Assembly: GCF_007859715.1 (NCBI RefSeq)
Contig: NZ_SJPG01000001.1
Span: 5,090,001 to 5,154,000 of the forward strand
Source of the DNA: Rubinisphaera italica
GTDB taxonomy: Bacteria; Planctomycetota; Planctomycetia; Planctomycetales; Planctomycetaceae
DNA: 64,000 nt
Direction of reading: 5' to 3'
Positions 1 through 8,786 of the stretch are shown here, piece after piece. The stretch's first letter is position 1; each line of letters begins with the position of its first letter. A program made the position numbers and the translations under genes. Under the pieces are notes generated by a model. That model ran no database searches and was not told the DNA's origin. It saw only the letters and a program-made list of their open reading frames with translations.

Positions 1-245
1 AGCCAGCCTCGAAATGTGAGATTCGATTGATACTCGAAGCTCCCCATTTGTCGAGCCAGTTTGATCAGAACATTTTGCGTCACGTCCTCCGCATCAGCCG
101 GCTGCAACTTCCGATTCAGACACCACTCATAAATCCGACGTCCGTAACGATTCACAAACGCATTCCACGCCTCAGGATCGCGATCATTCTCACGAATCCT
201 CAGTAACAGACTAACATGAGTTTGGGAGGCCGAAATATCCGACAT
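1..245 (-). CDS. ECF-type RNA polymerase sigma factor, 3' part outside window
   Basis: The first 81 codons of a minus-strand gene are visible; the rest lies before base 1. The protein begins MSDISASQTHVSLLLRIREN and continues through a sigma-70 region 2 (EWCLNRKLQPADAEDVTQNV), in which DAEDVTQNV is the typical core-binding signature of extracytoplasmic-function sigma factors. The short N-terminus followed at once by region 2, and the W-N-x-F-V-x-R-Y segment, match the abundant planctomycete ECF groups. Region 4 cannot be seen, so the subgroup and any C-terminal extension are unknown. The start codon at 243-245 is the only ATG that keeps the whole region 2. Confidence 0.85.
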   Translation of the reverse strand, partial: MSDISASQTHVSLLLRIRENDRDPEAWNAFVNRYGRRIYEWCLNRKLQPADAEDVTQNVLIKLARQMGSFEYQSNLTFRGW

Positions 246-448
246 AACATTACTTCGCTGAGAAACTTTCAGACAAGAAGTTCACAATATCAAATTGTAC
301 AGTGATAATTTATAGTACCCTGACAAGGCCTCTTATTGCCAGTTGAAATGCAGTCATTTAGCGTTGATTTCTGGATCATGGTTACATGATTTCTCACAAA
401 AGGTTTTCGCAAATCATCCAAGGTTCCATAAAAAGAAAGGCGATACCA

Positions 449-817
449 ATGCTACATGCAGAACTTCTGGAAACCGTAGGCATTCTCATCATCAAGCCGG
501 AGGCTCCTCTTTCCGAAGACGATTTCAAATCCGTCGCTACGATTGTCGATCCCTACATCGAGGCGCACGGCCAGTTGCAGGGAATTTTGATTCAAGCGGA
601 GAAGTTTCCTGGGTGGAAGAATTTCTCCTCGTTTCTCAGTCATTTCCGATTTGTGCGCGATCATCATGAGCATGTCGGAAAAGTTGCCGCGGTTTCTGAC
701 AGTGGGTTTCTGGAAATTGCTCCGCTGATTGCCAGGCATTTTGTCAAAGCCGATGTTCGTCATTTTCCCGCTGACGAGTTTCCTCAGGCAATGACCTGGC
801 TTCAATCAAAGTCATAA
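449..817 (+). CDS. SpoIIAA-like / STAS-type small protein
   Basis: A 122-residue soluble protein starting MLHAELLETVGILIIKPEAP. The alternation of a short beta strand, an acidic segment (LSEDDFKSVATIVDPYIEAHG), a second strand (QLQGILIQAEKFPGW) and a C-terminal helix with DEFPQAMTWL is what SpoIIAA-like proteins (PF11964) show; members often carry F-P-G-W followed by a helix, as here. An upstream ATG at 386 would add 21 residues, but AAAGG at 436-440 lies at ribosome-binding distance from 449, so 449 is preferred. The family is related to anti-sigma antagonists and lipid-binding SEC14 folds; the actual role is unknown. It is divergent from the ECF gene at 1-245, so a regulatory link is possible but unproven. 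Confidence 0.75.
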   Translation: MLHAELLETVGILIIKPEAPLSEDDFKSVATIVDPYIEAHGQLQGILIQAEKFPGWKNFSSFLSHFRFVRDHHEHVGKVAAVSDSGFLEIAPLIARHFVKADVRHFPADEFPQAMTWLQSKS

Positions 818-818
818 C

Positions 819-847
819 TCGACATTTTCTGAAAAGGCAGTTAATAT
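819..847 (+). promoter_or_regulatory. candidate sigma-70 promoter for the 38-residue protein gene
   Basis: TCGACA (819-824) and TAATAT (842-847) are separated by 17 bases, the optimal spacing for a housekeeping promoter. They sit immediately after the stop codon of the preceding gene and 65 bases before the next ATG. A 7-bp hairpin (TGCTGAA/TTCAGCA, 856-876) follows in the putative leader. This is consensus matching only. Confidence 0.35.
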
Positions 848-911
848 AAAGTTTATGCTGAATACATTCTTCAGCATCAATCACGCTGCATTTAATTCAG
901 GAGAGACTCCC

Positions 912-1028
912 ATGGGAGACCGCGGCAGTAAAGACAAGGGTGGCAAAGAAGCGAAAAAGAAATCCACTCAATCGCTTAAAGAAAAACGCAAGGCGAAAGC
1001 CGACAAGAAGAGTCGTGGTGATAGCTAA
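912..1028 (+). CDS. 38-residue lysine-rich basic protein
   Basis: The protein begins MGDRGSKDKGGKEAKKKS and ends KADKKSRGDS. Almost half of the residues are Lys or Arg and there is no hydrophobic core, so it is probably disordered and binds nucleic acid or ribosomes. A strong AGGAGAG ribosome-binding site lies at 899-905 and a Rho-independent terminator follows 29 bases after the stop, so this is a self-contained transcription unit rather than a random ORF. Similar tiny proteins beginning M-x-D-R-G-S-K-D-K-G are, to my memory, annotated as hypothetical in many bacteria; that recollection is not checked. Function unknown. Confidence 0.7.
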   Translation: MGDRGSKDKGGKEAKKKSTQSLKEKRKAKADKKSRGDS

Positions 1029-1056
1029 TCACCTCGATTTCTGGATGTGAAAAAGC

Positions 1057-1085
1057 CAGCTCGATCTTTGGATCGGGCTGTTTTT
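1057..1085. terminator. bidirectional Rho-independent terminator
   Basis: A hairpin CAGCTCGATC-TTT-GATCGGGCTG (one G-T pair) is flanked by AAAA on the left and TTTTT on the right, so it can terminate both the small-protein gene on + and the M28 peptidase gene that ends at 1108 on the minus strand. Confidence 0.8.
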
Positions 1086-1107
1086 ATACCTGGAGTGAAC
1101 TCGCTTC

Positions 1108-2289
1108 TCAAAACACGGTGAACAGCAACATCTGCGTCGTGCGAGTCAACCAGCGTTGGTCTTCCGGCGTAATCGTTTTCTGGGAGAGGATCCGCTCGGC
1201 TCGAGAACGCGTTTGGTCCACGAAGAATTTCTGAATCGCCGTCAGTTCCCATTCCACGGCATGCTCGTCAATCTGACGGCAGATTTCCAGAATCGCTTTT
1301 ACTTCCGACGGATCAATCTCAGGAGATTCGATCCATTCTGGAGCTTTCTGCTGATTGCCTATCGCAACTATCAATCGAGCCAGTCCCGTGGAGATGGCGG
1401 CGACCTGTTCAAAGTCAATTTTGTCGGCAGTGTCAACCATCGTGTGGTAATCGCGGGATTGTCCTGTCGAGGCGAACAGGAACGGAATTTTCCGATCTCG
1501 GAACGGGCCGTAATCGCTGCGTAAACCAACGAAATCATCACTTAACAGAACCGGCTGGACGGTATCTGCGAATGGAATTTTGCTGACGGTTTTTCGGACT
1601 CCCGAACCGTGCTCGGCTCCACACAGAAACACAGAATCGATCGGCAAATCTCCCAGCGAACGTCCCAGCATATCCGCGACTATGACAAACTTGATATCCT
1701 CCAGAGGCACGGGAGGATGAGCGGTCCACCAACGGGAACCGAACAGCAAATGCTCTTCGAGATCGAAACTGACAAACAACACCGAGCGATCCAGTTTGAT
1801 ATCAGATCGTATCAGCGACTTGGCCACTTCAACGACCATCGCCACTCCGGAAGCATTATCGTCGGCCCCATAATAAATGCCCGATTTCCGGGAGCCGAGA
1901 TGATCGTGATGGGCGGCGACGATCAAATATTCATTGGGGAATTGGGCTCCTGCTGGAGTCCAGCGAGCCGTCACATTCCAGCCAGCAGTTGTCGAATTTC
2001 CAGCTTCATCGACAGGACCAGGAATTACCTGCAAAAATGACTCTTCTGCAAAGACCGGTTGTAGCTTCAGTTTCTCAAACTGATCAGTCACATACTCGGC
2101 TGCCATCAAAGCTGATGCCCCGCTACGGCCTGCAAATTCGTCACTGGCAAGTGTTTCAATATGACGCCGTACACAAGCAACAGGCACCGGAACAGGAGTT
2201 TCTTCCCCTGCTTGCGCAAAAACTTGCTCCGTTACACACAGAGTGATCAGCACGAGAACTCGAAACGAGTATAGAATATTTTGTTTCAT
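1108..2289 (-). CDS. secreted M28-family zinc aminopeptidase
   Basis: A 393-residue exported metallopeptidase. The chosen start gives MKQNILYSFRVLVLITLCV and a signal peptide ending near VFAQA; the frame is open to 2376, but the upstream ATGs lengthen it only with non-signal-like sequence. The M28 di-zinc ligands are in order: His in AAHHDHLGS, Asp in YYGADDNASG, the Glu pair in SFDLEEH, Asp in VADMLGR and His in DYHTMVDTADKI. All needed residues are present, so it should be active. The family removes N-terminal amino acids from peptides or hydrolyses related amides; the substrate cannot be told from sequence. It lies 49 bases downstream of the site-2 protease gene on the same strand and probably shares its transcript, giving a two-protease unit. 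Confidence 0.88.
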   Translation of the reverse strand: MKQNILYSFRVLVLITLCVTEQVFAQAGEETPVPVPVACVRRHIETLASDEFAGRSGASALMAAEYVTDQFEKLKLQPVFAEESFLQVIPGPVDEAGNSTTAGWNVTARWTPAGAQFPNEYLIVAAHHDHLGSRKSGIYYGADDNASGVAMVVEVAKSLIRSDIKLDRSVLFVSFDLEEHLLFGSRWWTAHPPVPLEDIKFVIVADMLGRSLGDLPIDSVFLCGAEHGSGVRKTVSKIPFADTVQPVLLSDDFVGLRSDYGPFRDRKIPFLFASTGQSRDYHTMVDTADKIDFEQVAAISTGLARLIVAIGNQQKAPEWIESPEIDPSEVKAILEICRQIDEHAVEWELTAIQKFFVDQTRSRAERILSQKTITPEDQRWLTRTTQMLLFTVF

Positions 2290-2338
2290 GCAAATCATTC
2301 TCTGCAGTGAATCGGGACATGCCTCATACCAATTCGAA

Positions 2339-3286
2339 TTAGCCACCGATAACGATGGGCGTGGGAGTAAATCCAATAAAGATGAATGGTAGCGTAATGC
2401 AACCGAGGACGACGCGGAACCAGCCGAGTGGGGCTCGGTCGTTGGAAGTGGGAGGATGATAAGGCCCCATCATGATGATCAGGAAGAGCATCAGCATAAA
2501 CGTAAGATTACCCGTGATGAACATATAGGCAAGTGCGCCGGCGATGAGTGCTCCGGCTACGTAGTGGGCTTTTCGACCGAGCAGTGTATACAGAATATGG
2601 CCTCCATCGAGTTGACCGATGGGAATGAGATTGAGAGCGGTGATAAAGATTCCAACCCACCCGGCATCGAGAATGGCACTTTCGAGGACCATTCCTGCAG
2701 GCCAGTCACCGCGGACACCCCAGACGATCCACTTCATCAGCGGAGGAGCGATGAATTGGAATTCATCTGAGCGGATCTGATCAACAGGAACCGCCTGCGC
2801 GGTCGCGGCACCATATATACAGACGGGGATTGCCAGGACGAGACCGGCTAATGGGCCGGCGATGGCGATATCGAAGAGAGCTTTACGATCTTCACGGCCT
2901 CCCTGCTTAACGATGACTGCACCAAATGTTCCCAGAGGAGAATAGGGCATCGGGATAAAAAACGGTGGCGTAGCCGGGACACGGTAAATGAGAGAGGCGA
3001 TGTAGTGGCCCATCTCGTGAGCGAGAAGAATGGCCATGACGGGGATCATGTAGCCGAAGCCATCGGAGTAGCGGCTATCACCCACAGACCAGGTTGTGTA
3101 ACAGGTGACCAGGAAAAGTCCCAGCGACCAGAGATATTGTTTGCGTGTCGGACCAGAATTGCGGAACTGGGGTCGCTGAGTGGGCGGAGATGTGCCGCCT
3201 CCTGAAACTTTGACGGTTCTGCCATCGGGGAAGATGAGAATTTCCTCAACCTGTGTCCGGGATTGTGGGTCGGGTTGTTCGGGCAT
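2339..3286 (-). CDS. site-2 protease family (M50) intramembrane metalloprotease
   Basis: A 315-residue polytopic membrane protein. The zinc motif HEMGH is at about residues 90-94 inside a transmembrane segment, and the second motif (N-L-I-P-I-G-Q-L-D-G-G-H, about 219-230) supplies the Asp ligand. The compact architecture without PDZ domain resembles the plant EGY / archaeal S2P branch rather than RseP. The N-terminal 50 residues are Pro/Gln rich and cytosolic-looking. Start: ATG at 3286 (MPEQPDP); a TTG at 3298 is possible. No good Shine-Dalgarno is seen for either. S2P enzymes release membrane-tethered regulators such as anti-sigma factors; with many membrane-extended ECF factors expected in planctomycetes this is a plausible but unproven role. 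The M28 peptidase gene follows. Confidence 0.9.
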   Translation of the reverse strand: MPEQPDPQSRTQVEEILIFPDGRTVKVSGGGTSPPTQRPQFRNSGPTRKQYLWSLGLFLVTCYTTWSVGDSRYSDGFGYMIPVMAILLAHEMGHYIASLIYRVPATPPFFIPMPYSPLGTFGAVIVKQGGREDRKALFDIAIAGPLAGLVLAIPVCIYGAATAQAVPVDQIRSDEFQFIAPPLMKWIVWGVRGDWPAGMVLESAILDAGWVGIFITALNLIPIGQLDGGHILYTLLGRKAHYVAGALIAGALAYMFITGNLTFMLMLFLIIMMGPYHPPTSNDRAPLGWFRVVLGCITLPFIFIGFTPTPIVIGG

Positions 3287-3591
3287 GGCGGAAGACAATC
3301 TGGCGGTCAGTATTAGAGTTTGTGAACTTTTAACCTAATTATCCCGTCTCTGGAGCGCAAATCAATCATACAGGTGTCGACTGCGGGCATCCTTTCTTCT
3401 GCAGGAGTGAAGAATGAAGCCAAAGTGTTCGATTTTGCGACACATTTAAGAGTGATCGCACAATTATCCGACATCTTCTGAGCAATTTTGGGGAAGAAAT
3501 CGGCGGTGGGTGCGTTACTTGTGTATTCAACTGACCAGGGACTTATATGGTCGATGACTGCCAATTGCTCCCATGCCTGAGGATACCTCCC
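3287..3591. other. divergent intergenic region, nothing recognised
   Basis: About 300 bases between the divergent site-2 protease and kinase genes. It must hold both promoters, but no convincing -35/-10 pair, palindrome or RNA was found. Confidence 0.4.
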
Positions 3592-5091
3592 GTGTCTGCT
3601 CAACTTCATATTTCAGACTGTGCCCAACAGGTTCGATTGCTTAAGCAATTGCGCCGATTCGAGCTTCTAGACGAGAATCGAATTCGTGAACTGGAGAAAG
3701 AGTTGTTGTTCAATGATGTTCCTCAGACCGTTTGCTTGAAACAGCTGGTGGGATCACGAGAGTTAACTTCGTATCAGATAAATAAGTTGCTTCAAGAGGA
3801 AGCCGACCAGTTAGTGCTGGGTAACTATCTGCTGAAGAAGCCGTTAGGGGCAGGGGGGATGGGTGAGGTCTATCTTGCCGAACATCGTAGGATGCAGCGC
3901 GAGGTGGCATTAAAAGTCCTGGCGCCGAAGTTTGTGCAGGATGAGGAAATGCGGCTGCGGTTTCAACGAGAGATTCAGGCCATCGGCCGGTTGTCTCATC
4001 CGAATATTGTGACGGCTTTTGATGCAGATGAATCGGACGGGTCCTACTTTCTTGTAATGGAATATGTGGCGGGAGCAGATCTGGCGGCTCTGGTTCAGAA
4101 GAACGGAGCGATGTCGGTTTCGCAGGTGATGAACTGTATTCTCCATGCCGCTCATGGACTGGACTATGCCCATCGAGAAGGTGTGATTCATCGGGATATC
4201 AAGCCTCAGAATCTCCTGCTGACTCGAGCGGGTCAACTGAAGATTCTGGACCTTGGACTGGCCCGACTGGATCAGAAATCGATGCCGCAAGAAAGTTTAA
4301 CTGAAACCGGCAGCATGATGGGAACGGTCGACTTTATGGCTCCCGAACAGGCAATGAACGCTCACATGGCTGATGCCCGTAGTGATATTTATTCCCTCGG
4401 CTGCACCCTGTTTTATCTACTCACCGGCACGACAATGTATTCCGAAACAACACTGGTGGAAAAACTGTTTGCCCATCGAGATCAGCCGATCCCTGATCTG
4501 CCAATGGAAACGGGACATCCACTGAATGCAATTTACCAGAAGATGGTGGCGAAGAATCCTGAGGATCGATTTCAATCCATGCACGAGGTGGTTGAAAAAA
4601 TCGAACTGTTGATAAAGAATCAGCAGAATTCGGAAACCGTTTTGTTTCCAGGAGTCTTTCAGGATTCCGATTTTGAGCCGATCGATCGCTCAAATAACCG
4701 TCGACAGAATTTGAAATCGACTCGTGTGGATCATGCGGCGAAGGAGACGGTTAAAGGAAAGGCTTCAATGGAATCGACCGTGCTGATCCCGATGTTGCTG
4801 ACCTATGACATGTCTTCCAGGAATCCGTTGGGAGAAAATGCGGACCTTGACTCCAATTCAAAATTGAGTTGGCTGAAGGCTGGGTTAATTGGTCTGGTGA
4901 TGTTACTGGTCTATGCCGGAATGACTGGACGATTCTTCGCGGGCAGAGAGGGTAGTCCGAAAGAGTTGCCAGCGGTGATGGGCCATGTGGAAACTGACAG
5001 GGCGTCCTCAGCAGATCGCGAAGCAATAGGCAATGGCGCCTCTGCGGATTTCAACAGCAGACGTCTTGGTTGTTTTAATTCTGGAAAGTAA
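3592..5091 (+). CDS. membrane Ser/Thr protein kinase (Hanks type)
   Basis: The N-terminal 70 residues form the helical segment usual in planctomycete kinases (LLKQLRRFELLDENRIREL ... LTSYQINKLL). The kinase domain follows with Gly loop GAGGMGEVY, VALKVL lysine, HRDIKPQN catalytic loop, DLG in place of DFG, and APEQ. All catalytic residues are present, so it should be active. A linker rich in Ser/Asn leads to one transmembrane helix (AGLIGLVMLLVYAGM) and only about 50 residues outside, much shorter than the long extracellular sensor of many planctomycete kinases. I chose GTG 3592 because GAGGA lies 8 bases upstream; an ATG at 3547 in frame has no ribosome-binding site. The next gene starts 146 bases downstream on the same strand, so co-transcription is possible. 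Confidence 0.93.
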   Translation: MSAQLHISDCAQQVRLLKQLRRFELLDENRIRELEKELLFNDVPQTVCLKQLVGSRELTSYQINKLLQEEADQLVLGNYLLKKPLGAGGMGEVYLAEHRRMQREVALKVLAPKFVQDEEMRLRFQREIQAIGRLSHPNIVTAFDADESDGSYFLVMEYVAGADLAALVQKNGAMSVSQVMNCILHAAHGLDYAHREGVIHRDIKPQNLLLTRAGQLKILDLGLARLDQKSMPQESLTETGSMMGTVDFMAPEQAMNAHMADARSDIYSLGCTLFYLLTGTTMYSETTLVEKLFAHRDQPIPDLPMETGHPLNAIYQKMVAKNPEDRFQSMHEVVEKIELLIKNQQNSETVLFPGVFQDSDFEPIDRSNNRRQNLKSTRVDHAAKETVKGKASMESTVLIPMLLTYDMSSRNPLGENADLDSNSKLSWLKAGLIGLVMLLVYAGMTGRFFAGREGSPKELPAVMGHVETDRASSADREAIGNGASADFNSRRLGCFNSGK

Positions 5092-5236
5092 TGCGGCACG
5101 CAATCAATTTACACTTTGCGGATTTGTGCCGGTTTCGAATGTCTGCCTCACGTGCAATTTTCTGGATAACCTGAGAGAATACCCCGAACTTCAGACTATG
5201 ATTCTTTCCGCAATTTCAGGAAAACGCTCGTTCCTT

Positions 5237-5998
5237 ATGGCTATCGATCCTACGACTCAAACTCGACAACTCACGACGTATTTACTACCCGATTTAATCC
5301 CTGCCAATCAAAAAATGGAAGGTAGCGCAGTCGTGATTGATATTCTGCGTGCATCGAGCACCATCTGCATGGCACTGGAGTCAGGAGCATCTGCAGTGAT
5401 TCCCTGCGAGCATATTGAGACGGCTCAACTGACACGAAAAGACTTTGATGATGAAACGGTACTGATGGGAGGCGAACGGCAGGGGGTTAAGATTGAAGGA
5501 TTTGATCTGGGAAATTCTCCGCGAGACTACACGAAGGACGTTGTCGGGAATCGGACTTTGATTTTCAGCACAACGAATGGCACGCGCGCTTTGCATCGAT
5601 GTCAGACGGCTGAGAGAGTCGCGATTGGATGTTTTCTGAATCGATCCCCCATCGTGAACTGGTTACAGCAGGATGCAGGGCCGATACATATGGTTTGTGC
5701 GGGAACCGATGGAAAGATCACACTGGAAGACTGTCTGTTCGCTGGAGCAGTCGCAGAGGGGTTGATTTCACGCGGCGAGCAGCTCGACATGAACGATGCG
5801 ACTCGCCTCTGTTTGAACCTGTATCACATGTCGATTCAGCATAGCGAGGGAATTCTTCTGAGACTGCTGGAATCTCAGGGAGGACAAAATCTCCAACATC
5901 TTTCGATGCAGGAAGACGTCGCTTTCTGTGCTCAGGTGGATGTCCTGGAAAATGTGCCGGTATGGGACAGTGGATTGAATCGGATTAACAACGATTAA
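5237..5998 (+). CDS. comB: ComB family 2-phosphosulfolactate phosphatase
   Basis: A 253-residue protein with the PF04029 signatures: VVIDILRASSTI near the N-terminus, GGERQGVKIEGFDLGNSP, and TTNGTRAL. The family removes phosphate from 2-phospho-3-sulfolactate in coenzyme M synthesis in methanogens; many bacterial members occur without the rest of that pathway, and no ComA or ComC is present in this window. The frame is open upstream to 5033, but that extension overlaps the kinase gene and has no family similarity; MAIDPTTQTRQL at 5237 preceded by AGGAAAA (5218-5224) is the likely start. Its biological substrate here is uncertain (sulfolactate or another sulfonate). It is convergent with the UbiD-like gene. 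Confidence 0.88.
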   Translation: MAIDPTTQTRQLTTYLLPDLIPANQKMEGSAVVIDILRASSTICMALESGASAVIPCEHIETAQLTRKDFDDETVLMGGERQGVKIEGFDLGNSPRDYTKDVVGNRTLIFSTTNGTRALHRCQTAERVAIGCFLNRSPIVNWLQQDAGPIHMVCAGTDGKITLEDCLFAGAVAEGLISRGEQLDMNDATRLCLNLYHMSIQHSEGILLRLLESQGGQNLQHLSMQEDVAFCAQVDVLENVPVWDSGLNRINND

Positions 5999-6043
5999 TT
6001 CGACAAGTCCTGACAGCATGATCTCATTCGTTCAAAGAGATCT

Positions 6044-7879
6044 CTATGAAATGATCCCGTGCAGTGGGCCCCTTTTTGCTGCCAGAGCATCGACACTGCG
6101 GGTCACTTCCGGGTCTTCAATCAAAGGTGGGGCATGGTGCGGTTTGACGCGGGCATCGATAATTAATGCTCCCTCACAACCCCAGTGCTTTTGATCGGTG
6201 AAGGCTCCAATTCCAAAAATATCGGCGGCAGGGTTGCTGCGGGTAAATGTCGTCCACAGGAAATTGTTGAGCGTCGCGGCAGCGAACTCTGCATCATCGA
6301 CAACAATCACCAGACGGAATTTATTGACGGGGTGAGTAACTGGTAAATCGAGTAAAGGCTGTATTCCTCGTGATTCCTGATCGCTTTGATAGTCCAGTCC
6401 AGAAACCGCGAGGACTCCCGGCATGACCAGCTGAGCCGATAGAATCTCGTGTGGCAAATTCAAAGCACCCGTTAATTCCGCTTGCAACTCGAATTTTGGT
6501 GCGCCTGCAGCAGCGATGACTAATTTCGAGCCTTCGTTGAACCCAGAGCCGGAATAGTCGAGTGTGTCAATCGTGGTTCGTGTCTGAAAATGCAGATCTC
6601 GGGTCCAGTCGGCTCGTTGTAAAACGTGCTGCAGAAACTTGGAAATATCGTGACAGTTCAAAGACGGATCATCTTCATGAGCCGCAATGATGAGATACTT
6701 CGCGAGCGAAAGTTGACCTTGTCCGAGAATCGCATTGGCACAGGTGAGTAGTTCCTGGGGTCGACGTTCTTTTGCATAAGGGACATATCGTTCGCTACCG
6801 ATTGCGAGTAACAAAGGATGCACGCCCGCAGCATCGACAGCATGGATTTCATGGACGCCAGCGATGACCGTCGGGATGATCGGTCCGGTGATTTCATGAA
6901 TGATCTCCCCGAAAGCCGTGTCTTCCTGAGGGGGGCGTCCAACCACCGTAAAAGGCCAGATTGCACCGGGACGATGGTAAACGGCTTCAACATTCAATAC
7001 CGGAAACTCGTGCTGGAGACTGTAATACCCGAGGTGATCGCCAAAGGGGCCTTCGGGCAACTGGCGTTCCGGGTCGATAGTGCCGACGATACAAAAGTCG
7101 GCTTCAGCATAAATGCCGGCTCGATTCGGTGAAGTAATCATTGGAATCCGATGACCGGCAAGCGCTCCTCCAAACATCAGTTCCGACATCCCTTCCGGCA
7201 GCGGCATGACGGCAGCGAGTGTCATCGCAGGGTGCCCGCCGACGAAAATATTGACACGAAACGGTTTCCCCTCAGCCAAAGCATGAGAGTGGTGCACGCC
7301 GATACTGCGATGGATCTGGTAGTGCAGTCCGATTTGCCGATTCGGTTCGTATTCATTCCCCGAAAGCTGTACGCGATACATTCCCAGGTTCGATCCCATC
7401 AAACCCGGTTTCGCAACATCCTCAGAATAGACCTGCGGCAGAGTCACAAACGCTCCTCCATCCTTCGGCCAGGAAACCAGTTGAGGCAGATCTTCGATTT
7501 GGATTTGATGCTTCAGGATTGGGCCGCGACGGACTTTCCTGGGCAGCATCCTGATGGCAGTTGGTAACGCTTTGAGAGATTTGAGAGGAGCCTTGAAGCC
7601 TGCATTCGGATCAATTTTTAATGCAACGAGTTGACGAACGTTTTCGAGTGTATGCCGGAACAAATAGCGAGTCCGGTCCATCGTGCCGAACAGATTGCCC
7701 ACCATGGGAAAACGACAGCCAGTCACATTTTTGAAGAGCAGTGCAGGGCCTTGTGCCTGATAGACACGACGTTGAATTTCTGCCATCTGCAAATGGGGAT
7801 CGATCGGCACATCGATTTCAAGCAGGTGCTGCCCGCGTTTTAAATCGTTCAGACAGGCAGCAAGAGATCTATTGGCCAT
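6044..7879 (-). CDS. UbiD family prenyl-FMN decarboxylase
   Basis: A 611-residue protein, longer than E. coli UbiD (about 497). Family features: the N-terminal domain with LNDLKRGQHLLEI and NLFGTMDRTRYLF, the prFMN-binding core (MYRVQLSG, IGLHYQIHRSIGVHH), and the catalytic acidic segment QLPEGPFGDHLGYYSL. Such enzymes use prenylated FMN to decarboxylate aromatic or unsaturated acids, classically in ubiquinone or menaquinone synthesis. No UbiX partner or other quinone gene is nearby, so the substrate is open; the C-terminal extension of about 100 residues resembles the longer menaquinone-type or anaerobic aromatic decarboxylases (inference). The start ATG at 7877-7879 opens MANRSLAACLNDLKRG. 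Confidence 0.9.
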   Translation of the reverse strand: MANRSLAACLNDLKRGQHLLEIDVPIDPHLQMAEIQRRVYQAQGPALLFKNVTGCRFPMVGNLFGTMDRTRYLFRHTLENVRQLVALKIDPNAGFKAPLKSLKALPTAIRMLPRKVRRGPILKHQIQIEDLPQLVSWPKDGGAFVTLPQVYSEDVAKPGLMGSNLGMYRVQLSGNEYEPNRQIGLHYQIHRSIGVHHSHALAEGKPFRVNIFVGGHPAMTLAAVMPLPEGMSELMFGGALAGHRIPMITSPNRAGIYAEADFCIVGTIDPERQLPEGPFGDHLGYYSLQHEFPVLNVEAVYHRPGAIWPFTVVGRPPQEDTAFGEIIHEITGPIIPTVIAGVHEIHAVDAAGVHPLLLAIGSERYVPYAKERRPQELLTCANAILGQGQLSLAKYLIIAAHEDDPSLNCHDISKFLQHVLQRADWTRDLHFQTRTTIDTLDYSGSGFNEGSKLVIAAAGAPKFELQAELTGALNLPHEILSAQLVMPGVLAVSGLDYQSDQESRGIQPLLDLPVTHPVNKFRLVIVVDDAEFAAATLNNFLWTTFTRSNPAADIFGIGAFTDQKHWGCEGALIIDARVKPHHAPPLIEDPEVTRSVDALAAKRGPLHGIIS

Positions 7880-7895
7880 GATGGAACGTTCTATA

Positions 7896-7912
7896 GGTCA
7901 GGCTGTGCCTGA
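7896..7912. repeat. short palindrome GTCAGGC-TGT-GCCTGAC
   Basis: A 7-bp perfect inverted repeat just upstream of the UbiD gene. Close relatives occur at 21560-21586 and near 53541-53562 (GGCTCAGCCTGACC), so this is a dispersed intergenic palindrome. Confidence 0.6.
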
Positions 7913-7983
7913 CGAAATTGACTGAAATCCTTTATTACATCAACAGATTCTAGCCAAAACGTACTGAAGTTCGAGGCATAAAA

Positions 7984-8012
7984 AAAGCGGCACTTACTAG
8001 AAGTGCCGCTTT
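7984..8012 (-). terminator. Rho-independent terminator of the Cys-rich lipoprotein gene
   Basis: Stem GCGGCACTT (7987-7995) pairs perfectly with AAGTGCCGC (8001-8009) around a 5-base loop; read on the minus strand it is followed by a run of T. It lies 40 bases beyond the stop at 8049. Confidence 0.85.
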
Positions 8013-8048
8013 TAATTTGTACAAGGTGTTCAAGTGAAACTCGCTGGC

Positions 8049-8786
8049 TTAAAAGAATCCGCCACCAGCTCCACCGCCACCGCCGAATCCGCCATTTGCA
8101 CCGCTGCCTAATCCGTTGTTGCTGAAGTTATTGTTGTTTCCGCCTCCGCCAATGTGCTGATACCAGTCGCGTTCTGATTCGATCGAGTTGTAACCAGGAC
8201 CGTAAGGTGTCGAGACGATTGTCCGTTGTTGACCATCGGGATTGCCGAGGTCTGTCAGGATTTGAGCGACCAGATCGCGACGGTAAGCATCGAGTTCTGG
8301 ATTTGAATTATTCTCAGATCGTTCGACCAGGACCGGAAACGGGGCCGATCGCATACGAGCGGAAATTTCGAGAATCTTGTCTTTACCATCTGGTGTCAAC
8401 TCGGCAGTTTCCAGAACGAAGTCCCGATCATACAAAATGAAATCGACAGCTTCGGCATTGGTTTCCATTGCCTGATAGTGAGACCGTACTACGACGCCCA
8501 ATGGAAGTACTTCAGGAATGGCATGGCTGCGGAATCGGCTCCAGAAGCGGGCGCTTGCTGTCGACCAGGAATAACCCCAGCCTCCACTTCCGGCCCCCCA
8601 GGAGGAACCACCATCGTCACAGACTTCACAGGTTTCACAGGTTTCGCAACCGGTTTGACAGACGTCACAACTTGCCACTTCGCAAGTATCACATGACGAA
8701 CCGCCACGCCAACCGGCACAGCCAGTCATGAGACTGGTTCCCAGTACCATGACGGTCGAAAACATTGTCCAGGATGAACGGGTCAT
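8049..8786 (-). CDS. Cys-rich lipoprotein next to the secretin
   Basis: A 245-residue lipoprotein: signal sequence followed by the lipobox LMTGC (Cys about 23). A segment at about 30-57 contains ten cysteines in repeats such as CDTCEV, CDVCQTGC and CETCETC, reminiscent of a metal- or disulfide-rich knot. A folded region (about 90-210: VVVRSHYQAMETNAEAVDFI ... VAQILTDLGNPDGQQRTIV) has the look of an OmpA- or CpaD-like domain; that assignment is weak. The C-terminal 35 residues are a Gly/Asn tract. It is downstream of, and co-directional with, the CpaC-type secretin gene (190 bases apart), the place where Tad loci carry the CpaD lipoprotein; I infer a secretin pilotin or periplasmic partner. 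No other Tad genes are in the window. Confidence 0.75.
   Translation of the reverse strand: MTRSSWTMFSTVMVLGTSLMTGCAGWRGGSSCDTCEVASCDVCQTGCETCETCEVCDDGGSSWGAGSGGWGYSWSTASARFWSRFRSHAIPEVLPLGVVVRSHYQAMETNAEAVDFILYDRDFVLETAELTPDGKDKILEISARMRSAPFPVLVERSENNSNPELDAYRRDLVAQILTDLGNPDGQQRTIVSTPYGPGYNSIESERDWYQHIGGGGNNNNFSNNGLGSGANGGFGGGGGAGGGFF

Noticed and set aside
5033..5236. N-terminal extension of the ComB-like protein
   Set aside because: Overlaps the kinase gene and has no similarity to the family start; internal ATG 5237 with AGGAAAA fits.
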